Below are positions 33,042 through 44,355 of a DNA stretch of 64,000 nt, one piece after another. How positions within the stretch are numbered: position 1 is the stretch's first letter; the number at the start of each line of letters is the position of its first letter. This DNA is from Cercospora beticola. Taxonomy: Eukaryota; Ascomycota; Dothideomycetes; Mycosphaerellales; Mycosphaerellaceae. The DNA lies in contig NC_088943.1 in the NCBI RefSeq assembly GCF_033473495.1, positions 1-64,000 of the forward strand. The letters run 5' to 3'. Under the pieces are notes generated by a model. It was not told where the DNA came from, ran no database searches, and saw only the letters and a list, made by a program, of their open reading frames with translations. A program made the position numbers and the translations under genes.

Positions 33042-34565
33042 ATGGTTCGCACGCGCCATTCCCTCGCTGCGCCCGACGAGGACGACTTGGAGCTCGGGCT
33101 GGAGAATGGAGAGAAACCGAAATGGATGAAGGAACTACAAATTGATGGGAAAGAGACGTTGAAGGGCGAGAAGAAGGCTGATCGGGGTATGGGAGTTTAC
33201 ACGTGGCGCGGAGCAGTGTATGCGATTGATGAGAATACGCCCAAGGAATGGATTGAGGCGGAAGCGAATCGGCAGAGGAGGTCGGAGAAGAAGGAGAAGG
33301 AGAGGCAGAAGAGTCAGACGCCTGTCACGAATACTGCGAACGTGCCGCGATTTTCGAATTTGAAGCCGAAGGTGCAGCAGCAGCAGCAGGACTCTATGAC
33401 GATGCAGCTGGAGGAGCAATCCGAGACACAGGCGCGAACGAGCAATACCAAGAAGCGAGCGAGAGAAGAGGGGTCTGCTGCAGAGGAGGCGACGAGAGTG
33501 ATCAAGAAGCCGCGCAAGGCCTTGAACAGCCTCAAGGACAAGCCCGCGCAGCCTCAGCGGCACTATCTCTTTCCGTCTCTGAATGCGCAGCCCAAGAAGA
33601 AGAAGATGAAGCCCAAGTCAGATACCCCGCGCTTCGAATCGAGTGTCAGTGCCAGCCAGAAGACTCGAGAAGAGGTGGAGCAGAGCAGGAAGGAGGCGAA
33701 AGGCAGAGGATTCGATGTCGATATGCTGTCCGAGTCCGGTCTCTCATTACCACCCAATACCAATCCGCCATCCGAGGTGCAAACCACAATGCCGACGCCG
33801 CCCTCGCAAATCCTGGAGATGCCCAAATCATTCACGATGCCCTTCTCCGACCAAGACAAGCAGACTCTGGGCAGAATAGTCTGCAACATCACCGAGCCTG
33901 AGGCCAACCAACTTGCCGCCACCATCGTCGAAATAGGCAAGATAAATCAACGAGCACAGGCACTCCAACACGACTCCGAAGGCCTGCTCGAGCACATGAC
34001 TCGGGTCAAGGAGCGCATGTTGGCACGGAGGGTGGGCGGGAGCCTGGAGAAGCAGGATCGACATCACCACCACCACGATTCGCCGATGATGGGCGCAGCC
34101 CAGGAGATGACTCCTCCCGCCGAGGATCCTCCCACCCACACCGCCGCCACCACTGCCAACAGCATCCGCCTTCCCTCGCTCTTCCACGACGACGCTCCCT
34201 CAGAGCACACCCTCTCCTCACCAGCCCCGCACCACGATCTCTACTCCCTCATTCTCCCTCCCATCAATCGTGGCGGTCAGCAGCAGCGATGGAGTCTCGA
34301 CAGTGAGAAACTCCACCAGCACCAGCAGCAGCAACAGCAACAGTCTCTGCCCTCGCTGACGCAGCACCGCCACGATGATGACCGCGCCGAATCGTTGATC
34401 TACCGCGGCCGGTTCGAGGGAGAGAGTCAGAGTGCCAGGCGCCGCCGCATCGATCGAGAAGTGAAGATTCTGGAGAGTTTGCCGCGCTTACTCGATCGTA
34501 TGCCGGATGCTTCTGCGGGAGCGAAGAAGGCGGCGGCGCCGGGAAAGGGTGGGCTGGGGTTCTGA
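33042..34565 (+). CDS. Low-complexity basic protein, probably nuclear, unknown function
   Basis: Intronless, 507 aa. The N-terminus has an acidic patch and a short conserved-looking stretch around GMGVYTWRGAVYAID. The middle is rich in Lys/Arg with NLS-like clusters (KKRARE, KKPRKAL, PKKKKMKPK). There is a short Gln run (VQQQQQDS), a His run (DRHHHHHDS) and a later longer Gln run, and a helical segment around TEPEANQLAATIVEIGKINQRAQAL that could be a coiled coil. No enzyme motif is visible. I do not recognise the family. Composition suggests a nuclear scaffold or regulatory protein. Confidence 0.7.
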   Translation: MVRTRHSLAAPDEDDLELGLENGEKPKWMKELQIDGKETLKGEKKADRGMGVYTWRGAVYAIDENTPKEWIEAEANRQRRSEKKEKERQKSQTPVTNTANVPRFSNLKPKVQQQQQDSMTMQLEEQSETQARTSNTKKRAREEGSAAEEATRVIKKPRKALNSLKDKPAQPQRHYLFPSLNAQPKKKKMKPKSDTPRFESSVSASQKTREEVEQSRKEAKGRGFDVDMLSESGLSLPPNTNPPSEVQTTMPTPPSQILEMPKSFTMPFSDQDKQTLGRIVCNITEPEANQLAATIVEIGKINQRAQALQHDSEGLLEHMTRVKERMLARRVGGSLEKQDRHHHHHDSPMMGAAQEMTPPAEDPPTHTAATTANSIRLPSLFHDDAPSEHTLSSPAPHHDLYSLILPPINRGGQQQRWSLDSEKLHQHQQQQQQQSLPSLTQHRHDDDRAESLIYRGRFEGESQSARRRRIDREVKILESLPRLLDRMPDASAGAKKAAAPGKGGLGF

Positions 34566-37543
34566 GGGGAGAGCAGGAGGTGGAGCGATAGGGTGGTTTG
34601 GGAATTGATGAATTATGATAGAATGAATTGAAATGAAATGATGATATGGTTCTCTTGTGCTTTTACTTCTCGTCGTGTGTTTTGGTTGCCGTGCTTTCAC
34701 TTTGAAGACGGGTTTCTCTGGTATGAGATCCCTTTCAAAGCGCACAGGCGAAAACAACCCGAGGACAAGGGATCGGCCGGTGAAGCAGAGAAGAAGATCG
34801 CTGACGAGTTTTTCTGAATTGGCAAGACTGTCGGTGCTACCTGATAGGGAAATGACGGGCGAGAGGAAGGTTCGTGCTGCTAGCGGAGCAGGGAGACATC
34901 TTTCCTTTCCAGACCCCATAAAGCACAACCAGAGAGACGTCCTCACCTCCGTACCCCCTAGCATCAAGACTCTGTACTTCAGTACCAGGCAAGTCGCAGA
35001 GGATGTAGCATTCAAGAAGTGACGAGATCGAGTGGGCCAGTAGGAGGAGATATATTCGGCGCGAGCGCGAAGAGTGGAGACGACATAATGCAGCTTAATG
35101 GGGGGCCCATACACACAGCAGGCTCGAAATCGGCGAACGAGAGGGAGGTTCGTGCTGCGAGTGAAGACTCACAACGTTCTTTTTCTGACCATTCTTGCAG
35201 AGCCGTGCCGTGGGGAAGAAAACGCCTAGCTTGAAGGAACGACTACCTTTTCAGAGATGTTGTTGCCTTCCTCCTTCACGACACCAAGATCACGGCGACA
35301 ACACGTCGCAACTCTGCCAATCTCCGCCGCACAGAGCTGTTGCCAGGAAAGCCACAAGACTTTCGTATGGGAGTGGAGACAGAGGATCGCTTCCTCCTCC
35401 AAGAGCTGCGCGAGCGGTGGCCCGCTCTCCCACGCCTACTACCAGAAAAGACTCCTGGGAAGCTCCCGCAGAGCTGCCTCGCCAAAGGGGTGTAAACGAC
35501 CGTTAAGTTGAAGGACAGGCCACACATTGCATTCCGCCAACTAGGAGGTGGCGCTTCAGAAGATCCATGCGAGCATCCTGCCTACTTGGGTGTGATTGGC
35601 AAGCGTTCCAACATGAGCAAGCCTGTCTGGCATACAGATCGAGGACTTCAGGATATGATTTGTCTGGTCAGATGGCGAGGAGCCGCGGTCTCACGAGCGT
35701 CAGATGGTCCACAGCGCATTGAGTGAGGGTTGGGGACTTTGCTGATCACGGGTGGAGGAGCCCAAGTGGAAGAGGCGAACTGACATCTCCGTTCATGTGT
35801 TGACGAGTCTGCTGCCAGGAATACAGAAGTTCCAGAATCTCGCAAGTCTTCACGACGAGAAGCAGTCCGCTTTAAGATTTTGTGAGGCATGTTCGGCAAT
35901 AATTCTCGAATCGACAGTGATATCTTATTCAACCCACAATCACAGCGCTACTACCTTTGGAAAACGATCTCAACTTCACATACGTCAACAATGAGAGACG
36001 AGCGCTGCCACTGTCGAGTCCCCCATTGCACCAAACCTTCTATCAAAGGACCCCGGGAACCTTAGACCGCATGGCGTCCAGATGAATGAAGCTACGAGAC
36101 TGTGTTCTTCTTCATCACCTGAAGCACGATACGCCAATACGATGGCTCATCGCGAGGAACTGCATCCCTCCGTCGGGTGGAGTGGCAACGAATCACTCTC
36201 TCGCGGTCTCTGATGCTCGTTCGACCTTGAGAATCAGAGGATCCTCATCCATTCGCAAGTGAGCATTTGGTGGTCGACCCTGCTCTTAATGATGCTGATC
36301 TGCGTATACTGGGTCATTATGACTGTTCAATGTTGCTCTCACCGGCTTCTGTGCCCTTCGATCAGATGTCAGTAGCCAAGCATGTAGTTGTTATTGTTCC
36401 CGGATGCGGGCAGCTGTCCTTTTTGGCTCGGCAATCACCAGACCAACCAGTATGCTGGTGCAGTAAAGAACATCCTGTGAGTCCTGCGGAGAGCTACACT
36501 ACCGGCACAGCAAAGCAAGTGCGACCACTGAGTAACGACTTCGTTAGGCAGTGGATGATGTCGAAATTCCTGTGCGACTAGCTACAACTTCACCATCCAT
36601 CGGCATGCTTAGGGTCGTTCCGGTGCTGGTTACGAGGTCGTGACAAATGATTGAGGGACAAGGTCAACGGCTATTCCACATGTACCGAGATCCTGCCAGC
36701 GGTCTCACAGAAAAGAGAGCGGTCGGGGGGTTTTTGACGAAGTATATCTTCAGCATTTTCGGACCACATCTGGAGCAAGTCTCTCAAGAATCTACGGCAA
36801 GTCTTGTGAAGTATACGTAGCGAGAGTTTTGGCCAAGAACTCGCCGTGGCCTACTTTGCCCTCGGCCTTCGCGGAAAGGCGAAGCACCGATCTTTGCGTC
36901 GAGAACCTTGGCGTTCAGTGGTCCATGTGCTGTTGGCTGCGATAGGAGGTAGTACTTTCGTGCCATCTCGCCTTTCGCACATTCGGAATTGTCCGATCGT
37001 GTTCAAGGCTCCGGGCAACTCGCCGGCATCCCCTGCCATGGCTTCGTGCCTGCGCTCACGTCTTGCTCGTCTTCACAGTCCAGCCTCGCATGACGGCGAT
37101 AGGACAGTCGAGTCAATGCAGAGTGCAGACAGACCGAGCTTCCTGTTGCATCGTAGTTCAACAACCTTACTTTGCGATGCGCAAACATCCTTGACAATAT
37201 CGCGCATGCCACTCATCTCTAGAGACTGCTCAACTTTATACGACCTGAAGCAGTGGGTCGCAGCGGTGAATCTCAGACACTAGTGGAATGAATAGAACAG
37301 CTGCTTCGTTCTCCATACTCGAAGTTCGTGGCCATAAGGAGACCATGGGTCTTAGCTGAGTGTGGAGGCTACTAGGGTAGTCCCAGTAAAGCACACATCA
37401 TCCGAGGAAAGTCAGGAACATCATCCATCGCCGGAAACTGAGCATCCGACATCAATCTGGCGGCATGCACAGTGAACTCCGAACATAAAAGTCCTCTGGT
37501 CGCTGCAGAACGACGTTACCGCTGCCAAGCATTGGAGCTCAGA
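34566..37543. other. Long gene-poor region with a dispersed-repeat copy
   Basis: Nearly 3 kb without a gene I can support; open frames are short and lack domains. A degenerate copy of a dispersed repeat lies at about 36529-36655, similar to 43056-43187. A short direct similarity (GGTTCGTGCTGC) occurs near 34870 and 35150. Otherwise nothing is recognisable. Confidence 0.5.
36529..36655 (+). repeat. Dispersed degenerate repeat, copy A
   Basis: This stretch aligns along its length with 43056-43187: a shared CTGAGTAAC...TTCGTTAG start, then CGAAATTCCTGTGCGACTAGCT, TTCACCAT, GGCATGCT, TTCCGGT and GAGGTCGTG(A/C)CA in the same order. Intervening bases differ by point changes and small gaps, as expected for an old mobile-element family. 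Confidence 0.6.
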
Positions 37544-38506
37544 ATGGCACAAATACTCGGAGACTCGTCTTGCGCGATTGAAGCCAACATCAACTATTAC
37601 AATGAGCCTCCTCCCGGCGAGAGACCCCCACCGGTGTTTGTAGGCACTGTTGGGGGCAGACGACAGAAATGGAACACTCAGCCTATGCGAGTGACGGACT
37701 TGCGAACTGTCGACAGTCACTTCACCATCCATGAGAATGGCTTCCAGTTCGTGAGCTTCCGTTCTATGGATGGTGCAAATTATGATTGTTTTGCTACCGA
37801 CGAGGAGATCAAAGCAAAAGTCTATCCCGACGTAAAGGACACGCTTAAAAGAGTGTATGTACCTGAGACTGTCGCAGAGATACAAGGGGCTAAGATACAT
37901 CACAGTGCGGGAGCTACCGATGTCTTCATCTTCAACCATATCGTCCGCAAAGATCCACATGTCGAAGCTAGTGAAATCAAAGAAGAAGTGCCAGACGAAG
38001 CTCAGGATCACTCGCAAGGTCCCGCTATGCTCGCACATGTGGATGTGTCCTATAAAGGCGCCCAATGCTTCCTGGACGAACTTCGCGTACCAGAAAGTGA
38101 AGAACTTCGAGCCAAGGCGCGAAAGCATAGATGGGGTATCATCAATCTTTGGAAGCCTCTCAAGACAGTCAATCGTGACCCGCTCGCTGTCTGCGATGCT
38201 AGCACGGTACCAGAATCAGACCTTCGACCTGTTGAATACATTATTCCAGCCAATGAAGAGCATAGTACTGAGCGGCGTGAGGTAGAGTTGTGGTACGTGG
38301 CGCATAATCCGAAGCATAGGTGGTACTGGCCTTCGAATATGCGGCCAGATGAGGCATTGTTGATCAAATGCTTTGACAGTCGAGAGCAAGGAGTGGCGAG
38401 AATGGCGCCTCATAGCGCCATCAAATTGCCGAATCAACACGGACCGCCAAGGGAGAGCATCGAGCTGAGATGTCTCGTCTTCTACAACGAAAGAGCGAGG
38501 CTTTGA
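37544..38506 (+). CDS. AsaB/CmcJ-like oxygenase (hydroxylase/desaturase) family protein
   Basis: Intronless, 320 aa from the ATG at 37544; the frame is open upstream but has no other ATG. The order of motifs matches the fungal AsaB (aspirochlorine)/gibberellin desaturase-like/CmcJ group. These are an N-terminal MRVTDLR...FTIHENGFQ stretch, a central AHVDVSYKGA holding a His-x-Asp iron-ligand candidate, RWGIINLWKPLKTVNRDPL, and a C-terminal ELWYVAHNPKHRWYWPSNM with a candidate distal histidine, followed by EALLIKCFDS. These proteins resemble 2-oxoglutarate/Fe(II) oxygenases and modify secondary metabolites or small acids. No biosynthetic core gene (PKS, NRPS or terpene cyclase) is in this window, so its substrate is open. 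Confidence 0.8.
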   Translation: MAQILGDSSCAIEANINYYNEPPPGERPPPVFVGTVGGRRQKWNTQPMRVTDLRTVDSHFTIHENGFQFVSFRSMDGANYDCFATDEEIKAKVYPDVKDTLKRVYVPETVAEIQGAKIHHSAGATDVFIFNHIVRKDPHVEASEIKEEVPDEAQDHSQGPAMLAHVDVSYKGAQCFLDELRVPESEELRAKARKHRWGIINLWKPLKTVNRDPLAVCDASTVPESDLRPVEYIIPANEEHSTERREVELWYVAHNPKHRWYWPSNMRPDEALLIKCFDSREQGVARMAPHSAIKLPNQHGPPRESIELRCLVFYNERARL

Positions 38507-39433
38507 GGCAGTTGTAGTGGCTATTCAGATGAAAGCGGACACTAGTCGGTGACCGTACAATCGGTTGGCAAGATACGAGCTCAAAGCCACTCTGGACTTC
38601 ATTTTCAAAGTGGAGCATGCTTTAGTTGACTAGATTGGTAAATACGGGTAGTTCAGCTCTTCTATACCATTTCTGATAACATTTTCGCGTACGTAGCCTG
38701 GGTGTCGATCCTCAAAGCGATCCGTTGAGGATCACACCGAGGCTCTCATGTCCCTTTGCTACAGGTCTCAGAGGCTGCTCCTTATTGTTGCGTAGACATA
38801 CTATTATCACCTCGCACCACTTCCTCTGTCTAGTCTAGTCATGCACGGATTCAACTCCGGTGAGCTGTGTGTAAGTTCACCCTGTCTCACAAGCGTACTC
38901 TTGCTAGCTGCCTCGACTCAATATATACTTGTACAAAGTCTCAAGTTGTGCGCGACGGCAGGAACCACTTGGTATATATCCTAGAGTTCACTGTTTGTTG
39001 AAACTCGATCTCAGTCAATATAGAAGGGTGCCCTAGAAATGTGGCCGATTCTCGCAGCCGTCGAGATGCGCCATATAGAGCAGAAGGTTCGTGTGGCAGC
39101 AGAGATTCTAAGGACTAGTGCAAAGGATACTCCGGCTTCCAGGGCCCAGGATTCTGCGACGGCGTCGTCGATTTAACCTGACCGACCGTAGGTTTGTGAC
39201 GTGGCCGGCTTTCCCCATCCTTGTACTTGCTGTGCCCTCAGCTTACTACTTACTACGCAATGAAAATCAACGAGATTGAGACTTTGAGACAAAATATCGA
39301 CTATTGAAATTTTTGGTCATCGCGTCGGAAACTCTCAGCTATCCTGCGCAACGTCCAACTCCGAGAATATCTACACCTTTGCAAGTTCTCCTTGGTCTAT
39401 CAGTGCCTAGCAGGTGCAACGCCAACGGCAACG
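38507..39433. other. Intergenic region
   Basis: About 930 bases without a supported gene. A GGTGACCGTACA word at about 38550 is shared with the repeat area near 52.4 kb and may be a fragment of the dispersed element. Confidence 0.4.
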
Positions 39434-39844
39434 ATGTCCTCATCTTCTCATATCTCCCAGAACCCGGACCTGCTAAATTTTGCCGGTGTCGGTGCCCTCT
39501 TTCCATTAACCTTGGGCACAATCTGCATCTTCTCGCCCTCGACCGGCTTCCGATTGTTCGGTTTCACCGAACCTGAAACACCTCAAGCCCGCAAACACGG
39601 TTGGAACATGATGCTCTGCTTTGGGTCACGGGACGTGATCTTTGGGCTTTCCGCTCTTGCAGCTTGGCATGAAGGAGCCGGAAGAGTCTTGGGATGGTTG
39701 TATCTCTGTGGAGCGTTGATGGCTGTCGCTGACGGTATTCACACGACGAGAGAGTTTGGTGGCGGCGCGTGGAAGAATATTGCATGGTGTCCGATCTTAG
39801 TGGCGATTGGTGGAGGTCTACTCGGGTGGTTTGATCAATCTTGA
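39434..39844 (+). CDS. DUF4267-like small membrane protein
   Basis: Intronless, 136 aa from the ATG at 39434. It has four hydrophobic segments: GVGALFPLTLGTICIFSP, MLCFGSRDVIFGLSALAAW, LGWLYLCGALMAVADGI and ILVAIGGGLLGW. The GSRD motif between helices and the short length fit the DUF4267 family of small integral membrane proteins of unknown role found across ascomycetes. No neighbours suggest a pathway. Confidence 0.68.
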   Translation: MSSSSHISQNPDLLNFAGVGALFPLTLGTICIFSPSTGFRLFGFTEPETPQARKHGWNMMLCFGSRDVIFGLSALAAWHEGAGRVLGWLYLCGALMAVADGIHTTREFGGGAWKNIAWCPILVAIGGGLLGWFDQS

Positions 39845-40366
39845 GGACGAGGAGCAGATCGAGATAGTCCTTGCTGTATGGTTATGGCTTCACTCTAGTC
39901 ATGTATCGCCCAACCAAGGGGAATTGCTTCTTTCGGGCAAAACCCCACCTTACAGAGGATTTTACCTAAGCATACTGCTACGAATGTCGCGAGACCTGCA
40001 ATCGTAGAGCCCTGGCTAACGGGATCTCGAGCAGACCCTTTGCAAGGGCAAGGCGAGCAGCAGGCGCCTATGCTTGCCTAGCGAGTTCGGACTGCGTCTA
40101 TGCTGATCGATGGCGAATCGATCGATGCGCTGAGTCTGGCGTTCGCAATGACATCTGAACATCTCTCCGCATTAAAGGTCGCTCTGCACGAGGTCATACT
40201 ATCAGCGATCCACTTGCTATATCATATAGGTCCTGAAATCCTTCACAAGACATAAATGCAAGCCAAGGGGCCAGAAAGAATCTAGACCACGTGGTGCCGT
40301 GGCCATGTGGCTCATGTACTGTAACTTCTCACGTCCGGATGCGTCTTCACCCTTCCCAGATAAATC
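39845..40366. other. Intergenic region
   Basis: About 520 bases with nothing recognisable other than the promoter and leader of the next gene. Confidence 0.4.
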
Positions 40367-42311
40367 ATGGACAACGAAGCGCTTCTCGATCTCGTAGAAG
40401 ATACTATCAACCCGTTGAACGATGCTGCAGTCTTCCTTAATAACAAGTACCAACGCCACGCCAGACATCGCAAGGCCAATAAGGTGCTCAGAGGGCTGAT
40501 TTGCGAGTTGTACATACTAATCAGCAACCTTTCCGTGTTCCGCACAAACTGCAGTGCTGCTCACAAACACTTGCAAGGTTTGACCGGAAGTCTTCTTCAG
40601 CTTTGTACAGTATGTCAGCTACTACGAGCACGGCTATAGCCCACAAAATGACACTCACTGATCAATCAGTGGCATCATCTCGAGCCCGACAGAATTCCAA
40701 CCCTTATCAATATCGCAGGACACTCAAATCAGAAATACGTGACCGATGCTCTGATTGCATTCGTTGATGCCACCTTCGATGCTCAATCAGCGCCATTCGC
40801 CAAACTTGAGGGCTCATTGAAGTTCGCAGCTAATGGAACATCAGGCATAGACGATCTCAAACTACAGGACAGTACACGCAGCGAAACTCTCGCCGTCAAG
40901 TGAGTGCGCGTCACACGTACACGATATGCTGTACAACGTCCTACGGAAGCACCTGCGTTGTGGTTACGGTCCATGTCCATGGTCGCATCAAGGAGGCCTG
41001 CGATTGACGAAGGATATTCACGTTGGAAGCGGTATGGTCCACTTCGATGCCTTTTCCGCATCATCAAATCCATGTCCGACTACATGGCGTGCGTTTAGAT
41101 TCGAAGTGCCGAGGTTAGAGTCGAAGAAGAGCAATCGAATTCAATGCATAACGATCGTACAGTCGCACATCTCGCTCGACCCGTATCGACTTCGGCGACG
41201 AAAAGCCACAGAGTGAGCTCGCAACAAGCCATGGATCAAGACCGATCAGTGCAATTTGCGATGTCTACACTTGCGAAGAGAACAATGGGCCCGTGGTCTA
41301 TCGATTGCAAGTCGATGGAGAAGAGCTGACTTTCTTGCCGGACACTTATATCAGCGATCAGGAGCTTGCTCAACGCCCCTGCAAAGACTTGCCTGAACTA
41401 TGCCAGAGCATGGAGCTCTCTTCAATCGATAAAGTCACCCTCATCTGCATTCTTGCAGAATCAGCACTACGTTACTACCATTCCAGCTTCGTGAAGATGA
41501 AATCGATAGCGGAAAGAATCCACTTTCTTCCCGAAGAGACAGATTCGAGTCAATGCTTGTTTCGTCCTATACGTCCATATATCACAATCGATCGCGATAC
41601 ATTCGACTCGGAGCAGGAGAAAGAGTTTCTGGACGGATTTGGCCTCCCCCATCGATTCCCCCAAATCCTCGCTTTGGGTATGATAATGATACAGATATGT
41701 CAAGGATGCTTCAATCAAACCAACCTGAGTTACGAAGGGAAGACTATCAGCATTCATTTCGTCCAGGCAAAAAGACTTCTAAATTCTGAACATTGGCCAA
41801 CTTTGAATTCCGTCAATGGTCAAGTCCGACAGGCTGTTCGACAGGCGGTAAAAGCTTGCTTCGACAGTTGTATGAACAACTCCCAACTGGGCCGCGAGAG
41901 CTTGCAGCTCCGCAAAGTCTTCGTGCGCGAGCACATCGTCCTTCCACTGAGAACTATTTCACCCCATCTGACCTTCGTGGGCAAAGGAGCCGCGACAGAG
42001 TTCCTCCCCACGCTGCCCACAAGCACCGCTGGATATGAAGCCGATCGCAAGTACGTGTCACGGCAATGCTTGACGCTTCGCAGATGCTGACCGGACTCAG
42101 CAACAGCACTGCACAGCGACAATTTATGGCTGATATCCAGCTACCTTCAAGTGGTGAGAACAAGGGAAAGCAACGTATGCATTCCGGGATGGGCTCATAC
42201 AATGATTTCAATAGTAGTGCAGGCATCCAGAACAACCTCGCGCAAAATGACGGATCGTACAATAGACAATACCATGCACAAGTGTTGGTGTTCGGCAACA
42301 GGCACGAATGA
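40367..42311 (+). pseudogene. DUF7580-like gene with an apparent frameshift
   Basis: Exon 1 (40367-40609) splices in phase to 40670 (60-bp intron GTATGT...AATCAG) and reads WHHLEPDRIPTL onward to ETLAVK, where TGA at 40901-40903 stops it. The homologous reading resumes at once one base later (GAG TGC at 40902) as ECASHVHDMLYNVLRKHLRC, with no intron that fits, so a one-base shift is the simple explanation. Downstream, ISAICDVYTCEEN...YRLQVDGEELTFL and the helical part to residue TAGYEADRK are continuous. A final intron (GTACGT...GACTCAG) leads to a 3' exon ending at 42311. Overall order matches fungal DUF7580 proteins with an N-terminal helical region, often linked to incompatibility or prion-type modules. 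At least one junction, near 41.1 kb, remains unresolved. Confidence 0.6.
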
Positions 42312-43422
42312 TTGAATCTTGTAAGGCAGTGCGAAGATATACGGCCGAAATTCTCAGACCAAAACAAGCTTGCGGCCGCGGTGAAAATACAGTCGCGAGA
42401 GCTGGAGAGCCGCGAGGGTGTGCACGGTTATGCGTTAAATCGTTGCAAAACCCGCCACCTTCATTTCTTAAGCTTCCATATCAAAATAGAAGAAGAAAGA
42501 TAGATATGCCAGATGAGACCTAAGCAAGCATATTCAGCTCAGTAATCGCTTGTCAACTATTCTGCTCGTTCGGGTCGAGCAGGCACGCAGCAAAAGATAT
42601 TGTGATTGGTCCTATTGAGAGCTATGCTACACCGCCAGCAAATCCAGCAGGTTTGGAATGAGCTGACTCCAGAGGAAATAGGAAGGATTACTAGCAGTTT
42701 TAGGACCCGTTGTCAACGAGTTGTAGCAAGGCAAGGCCAGCACACTGAGTACTGATCAAACAGAGGCTTTACAGCCATGTTTGGCTCAATTATTGAGCAG
42801 TTCTGGCAGCAAATATCTCGCTTGTGGTTGGCTGGTTTGGTTATTGTATCTTGTAGGGTAATACAGGTGATATAGAGGCTTGCAATGTGACAATTCTAAC
42901 TCCTCAATTGGCTGTAAAACCATGTCAGAAACACGGAAACTATGCCTCAATTGGAAGCTGATATTGCAGGGGTAACACGCTAGCATGGTGCGGCAAGACT
43001 ATCGATCGGGTCTGGGTTGGTGACTGTACCAGTATTGCTCCTGGTATGCGAAATCTGAGTAACAATTCCGTTAGTCAAGACAACAGGCCGAAATTTCTGT
43101 GCAACTAGCTTCAAGTCACCATGTAACAGCATGCTCGGAGACAGTCTGCCGTTGATAATTCCGGTCGCTAGGTCGTGCCATAATGTTCCAGGATAGCAAA
43201 ATCTCGCGAAGTATATCAATTTGATTACCGCCACTCGTTACGCATTCGAATCATTATACCACGACTCAGCCAAGCGAACAGACAAAGCTACGAAGGCGAC
43301 CCGAATAAAGGAGCAAGAAAGACAGTGATCGTGCCCACCCGACGCCAGGCTTAGACAAGACTCCTCGAACTCCAACCCATCCCTCTTTAATCCAAGTACT
43401 GAGAAGTCCGAGGACAGACGAA
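42312..43422. other. Repeat-bearing gene-free region
   Basis: About 1.1 kb without genes. It contains copy B of the dispersed repeat (42976-43187) and a tract of short AT-rich sequence before it. Confidence 0.5.
42976..43187 (+). repeat. Dispersed degenerate repeat, copy B
   Basis: It begins with CACGCTAGCATGGTGCGGCA...CTATCGATCGGGTCT, which recurs at 52098 and 52361, and continues with GAGTAACAATTCCGTTAGTCA and the block shared with 36529-36655. It is the most complete copy seen and defines the order of sub-blocks. Confidence 0.62.
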
Positions 43423-43752
43423 ATGCGCCTCTCAGCCTTCCCCTTCCTCCTCTTCACCACCCTCGCATTATGTCAAAGTGCACCAATATGCGAGTACGAA
43501 GTCTGCGCCGACCACCTCACCACCGTCCCACCAAATTGGGTCACCTACGACTCCCTACTCGCCGGGCCCATAACCACGAAAGAAAAGATCACAATCACAC
43601 ATTTCTACCATACGTCCGACTACAGTGGTCGATGGGACGTGGAGTGGCAATGCGCGGCGGGCACCGCGGAGTTCAAGCCTGGCACGAAGACGCAGACGTA
43701 TAGACATTTGGCGAATGGGGTGCTGCCTGCTGCTGTAGGGATTAAGTGCTAG
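43423..43752 (+). CDS. Small secreted cysteine-containing protein, tandem copy 1
   Basis: Intronless, 109 aa. A signal peptide (MRLSAFPFLLFTTLALCQS) precedes a mature chain of about 90 residues with cysteines in the ICEYEVC, QCAAG and final IKC contexts. The core TITHFYHTSDYSGRW...CAAGTAEFK is shared with the neighbouring second copy at 44356, so the two are tandem paralogues. No known effector family is recognised. The size, secretion signal and cysteine content make it an effector or secreted-antimicrobial candidate only by inference. Confidence 0.72.
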   Translation: MRLSAFPFLLFTTLALCQSAPICEYEVCADHLTTVPPNWVTYDSLLAGPITTKEKITITHFYHTSDYSGRWDVEWQCAAGTAEFKPGTKTQTYRHLANGVLPAAVGIKC

Positions 43753-44355
43753 GGATTTCTAGGGAAGCGGCAGGGAAAAGGGATAGTTTGTAGTTATGTT
43801 CGGGGTAGCGAAGCCGCTGATGGTGATCAGCAGGTGGAAGGAGATGTAGAAGAGCTGTTTCTTTCCTTTTCTTCCTGAGAGTATACAGCGTATTGTACAA
43901 TTCTTCGTTTGTTGCGAGAACATAGATTCGGTCAGAAAGTGGAAGTTCTTGTCGTAGCATTTGGTATGAAGAAACGTCATACGGAGTGTAGTCACCGGGT
44001 GAGTGCCTAGAGAGACAAGAAGAGCAGTGCGAGCAGTTTCGTAGCTCAGGGAGTCTTGTCTCACAGGACCCCGGATAGCGATATCGGTTCGAACCCAAGA
44101 GCCGTCTGCCGATATAGACCCAATACTAAACCGAATACATGTACCTCTCAGGACGGAAGTCGACGGATACATCAAAGGAGGGAGCTTCTTGCTATAAGAT
44201 CTCCAGCCTCTTCCTCAAACTTCTTCCTCTATTACCTACCATCCCTCTACCTTGTCCAGAATCTCCAAACCTACCAACAGACTCTCATTCCAAGACTGGC
44301 CAGCCAAAGGAAACTGAAAGAGCAAAACCCAGTAAACAAACCACGCAAACCAAAC
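43753..44355. other. Spacer between tandem secreted genes
   Basis: 600 bases, with the promoter of copy 2 at its right side (TATAAG at about 44191, then a C-rich leader). A B-box-like GGTTCGAACCC occurs at 44086 but does not form a tRNA fold. Confidence 0.4.

Noticed and set aside
34566..37543. Possible PKS, NRPS or terpene-synthase gene to go with the AsaB-like and O-methyltransferase-like genes
   Set aside because: No KS, AT, A-domain or cyclase motif is visible anywhere in the window, so I do not call a secondary-metabolite cluster.
44042..44096. tRNA-like A box (TAGCTCAGG) followed by a B box (GGTTCGAACCC)
   Set aside because: The T-stem pairs only two bases, the D-stem lacks its GAGC partner and no seven-base acceptor stem forms. 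Probably chance.
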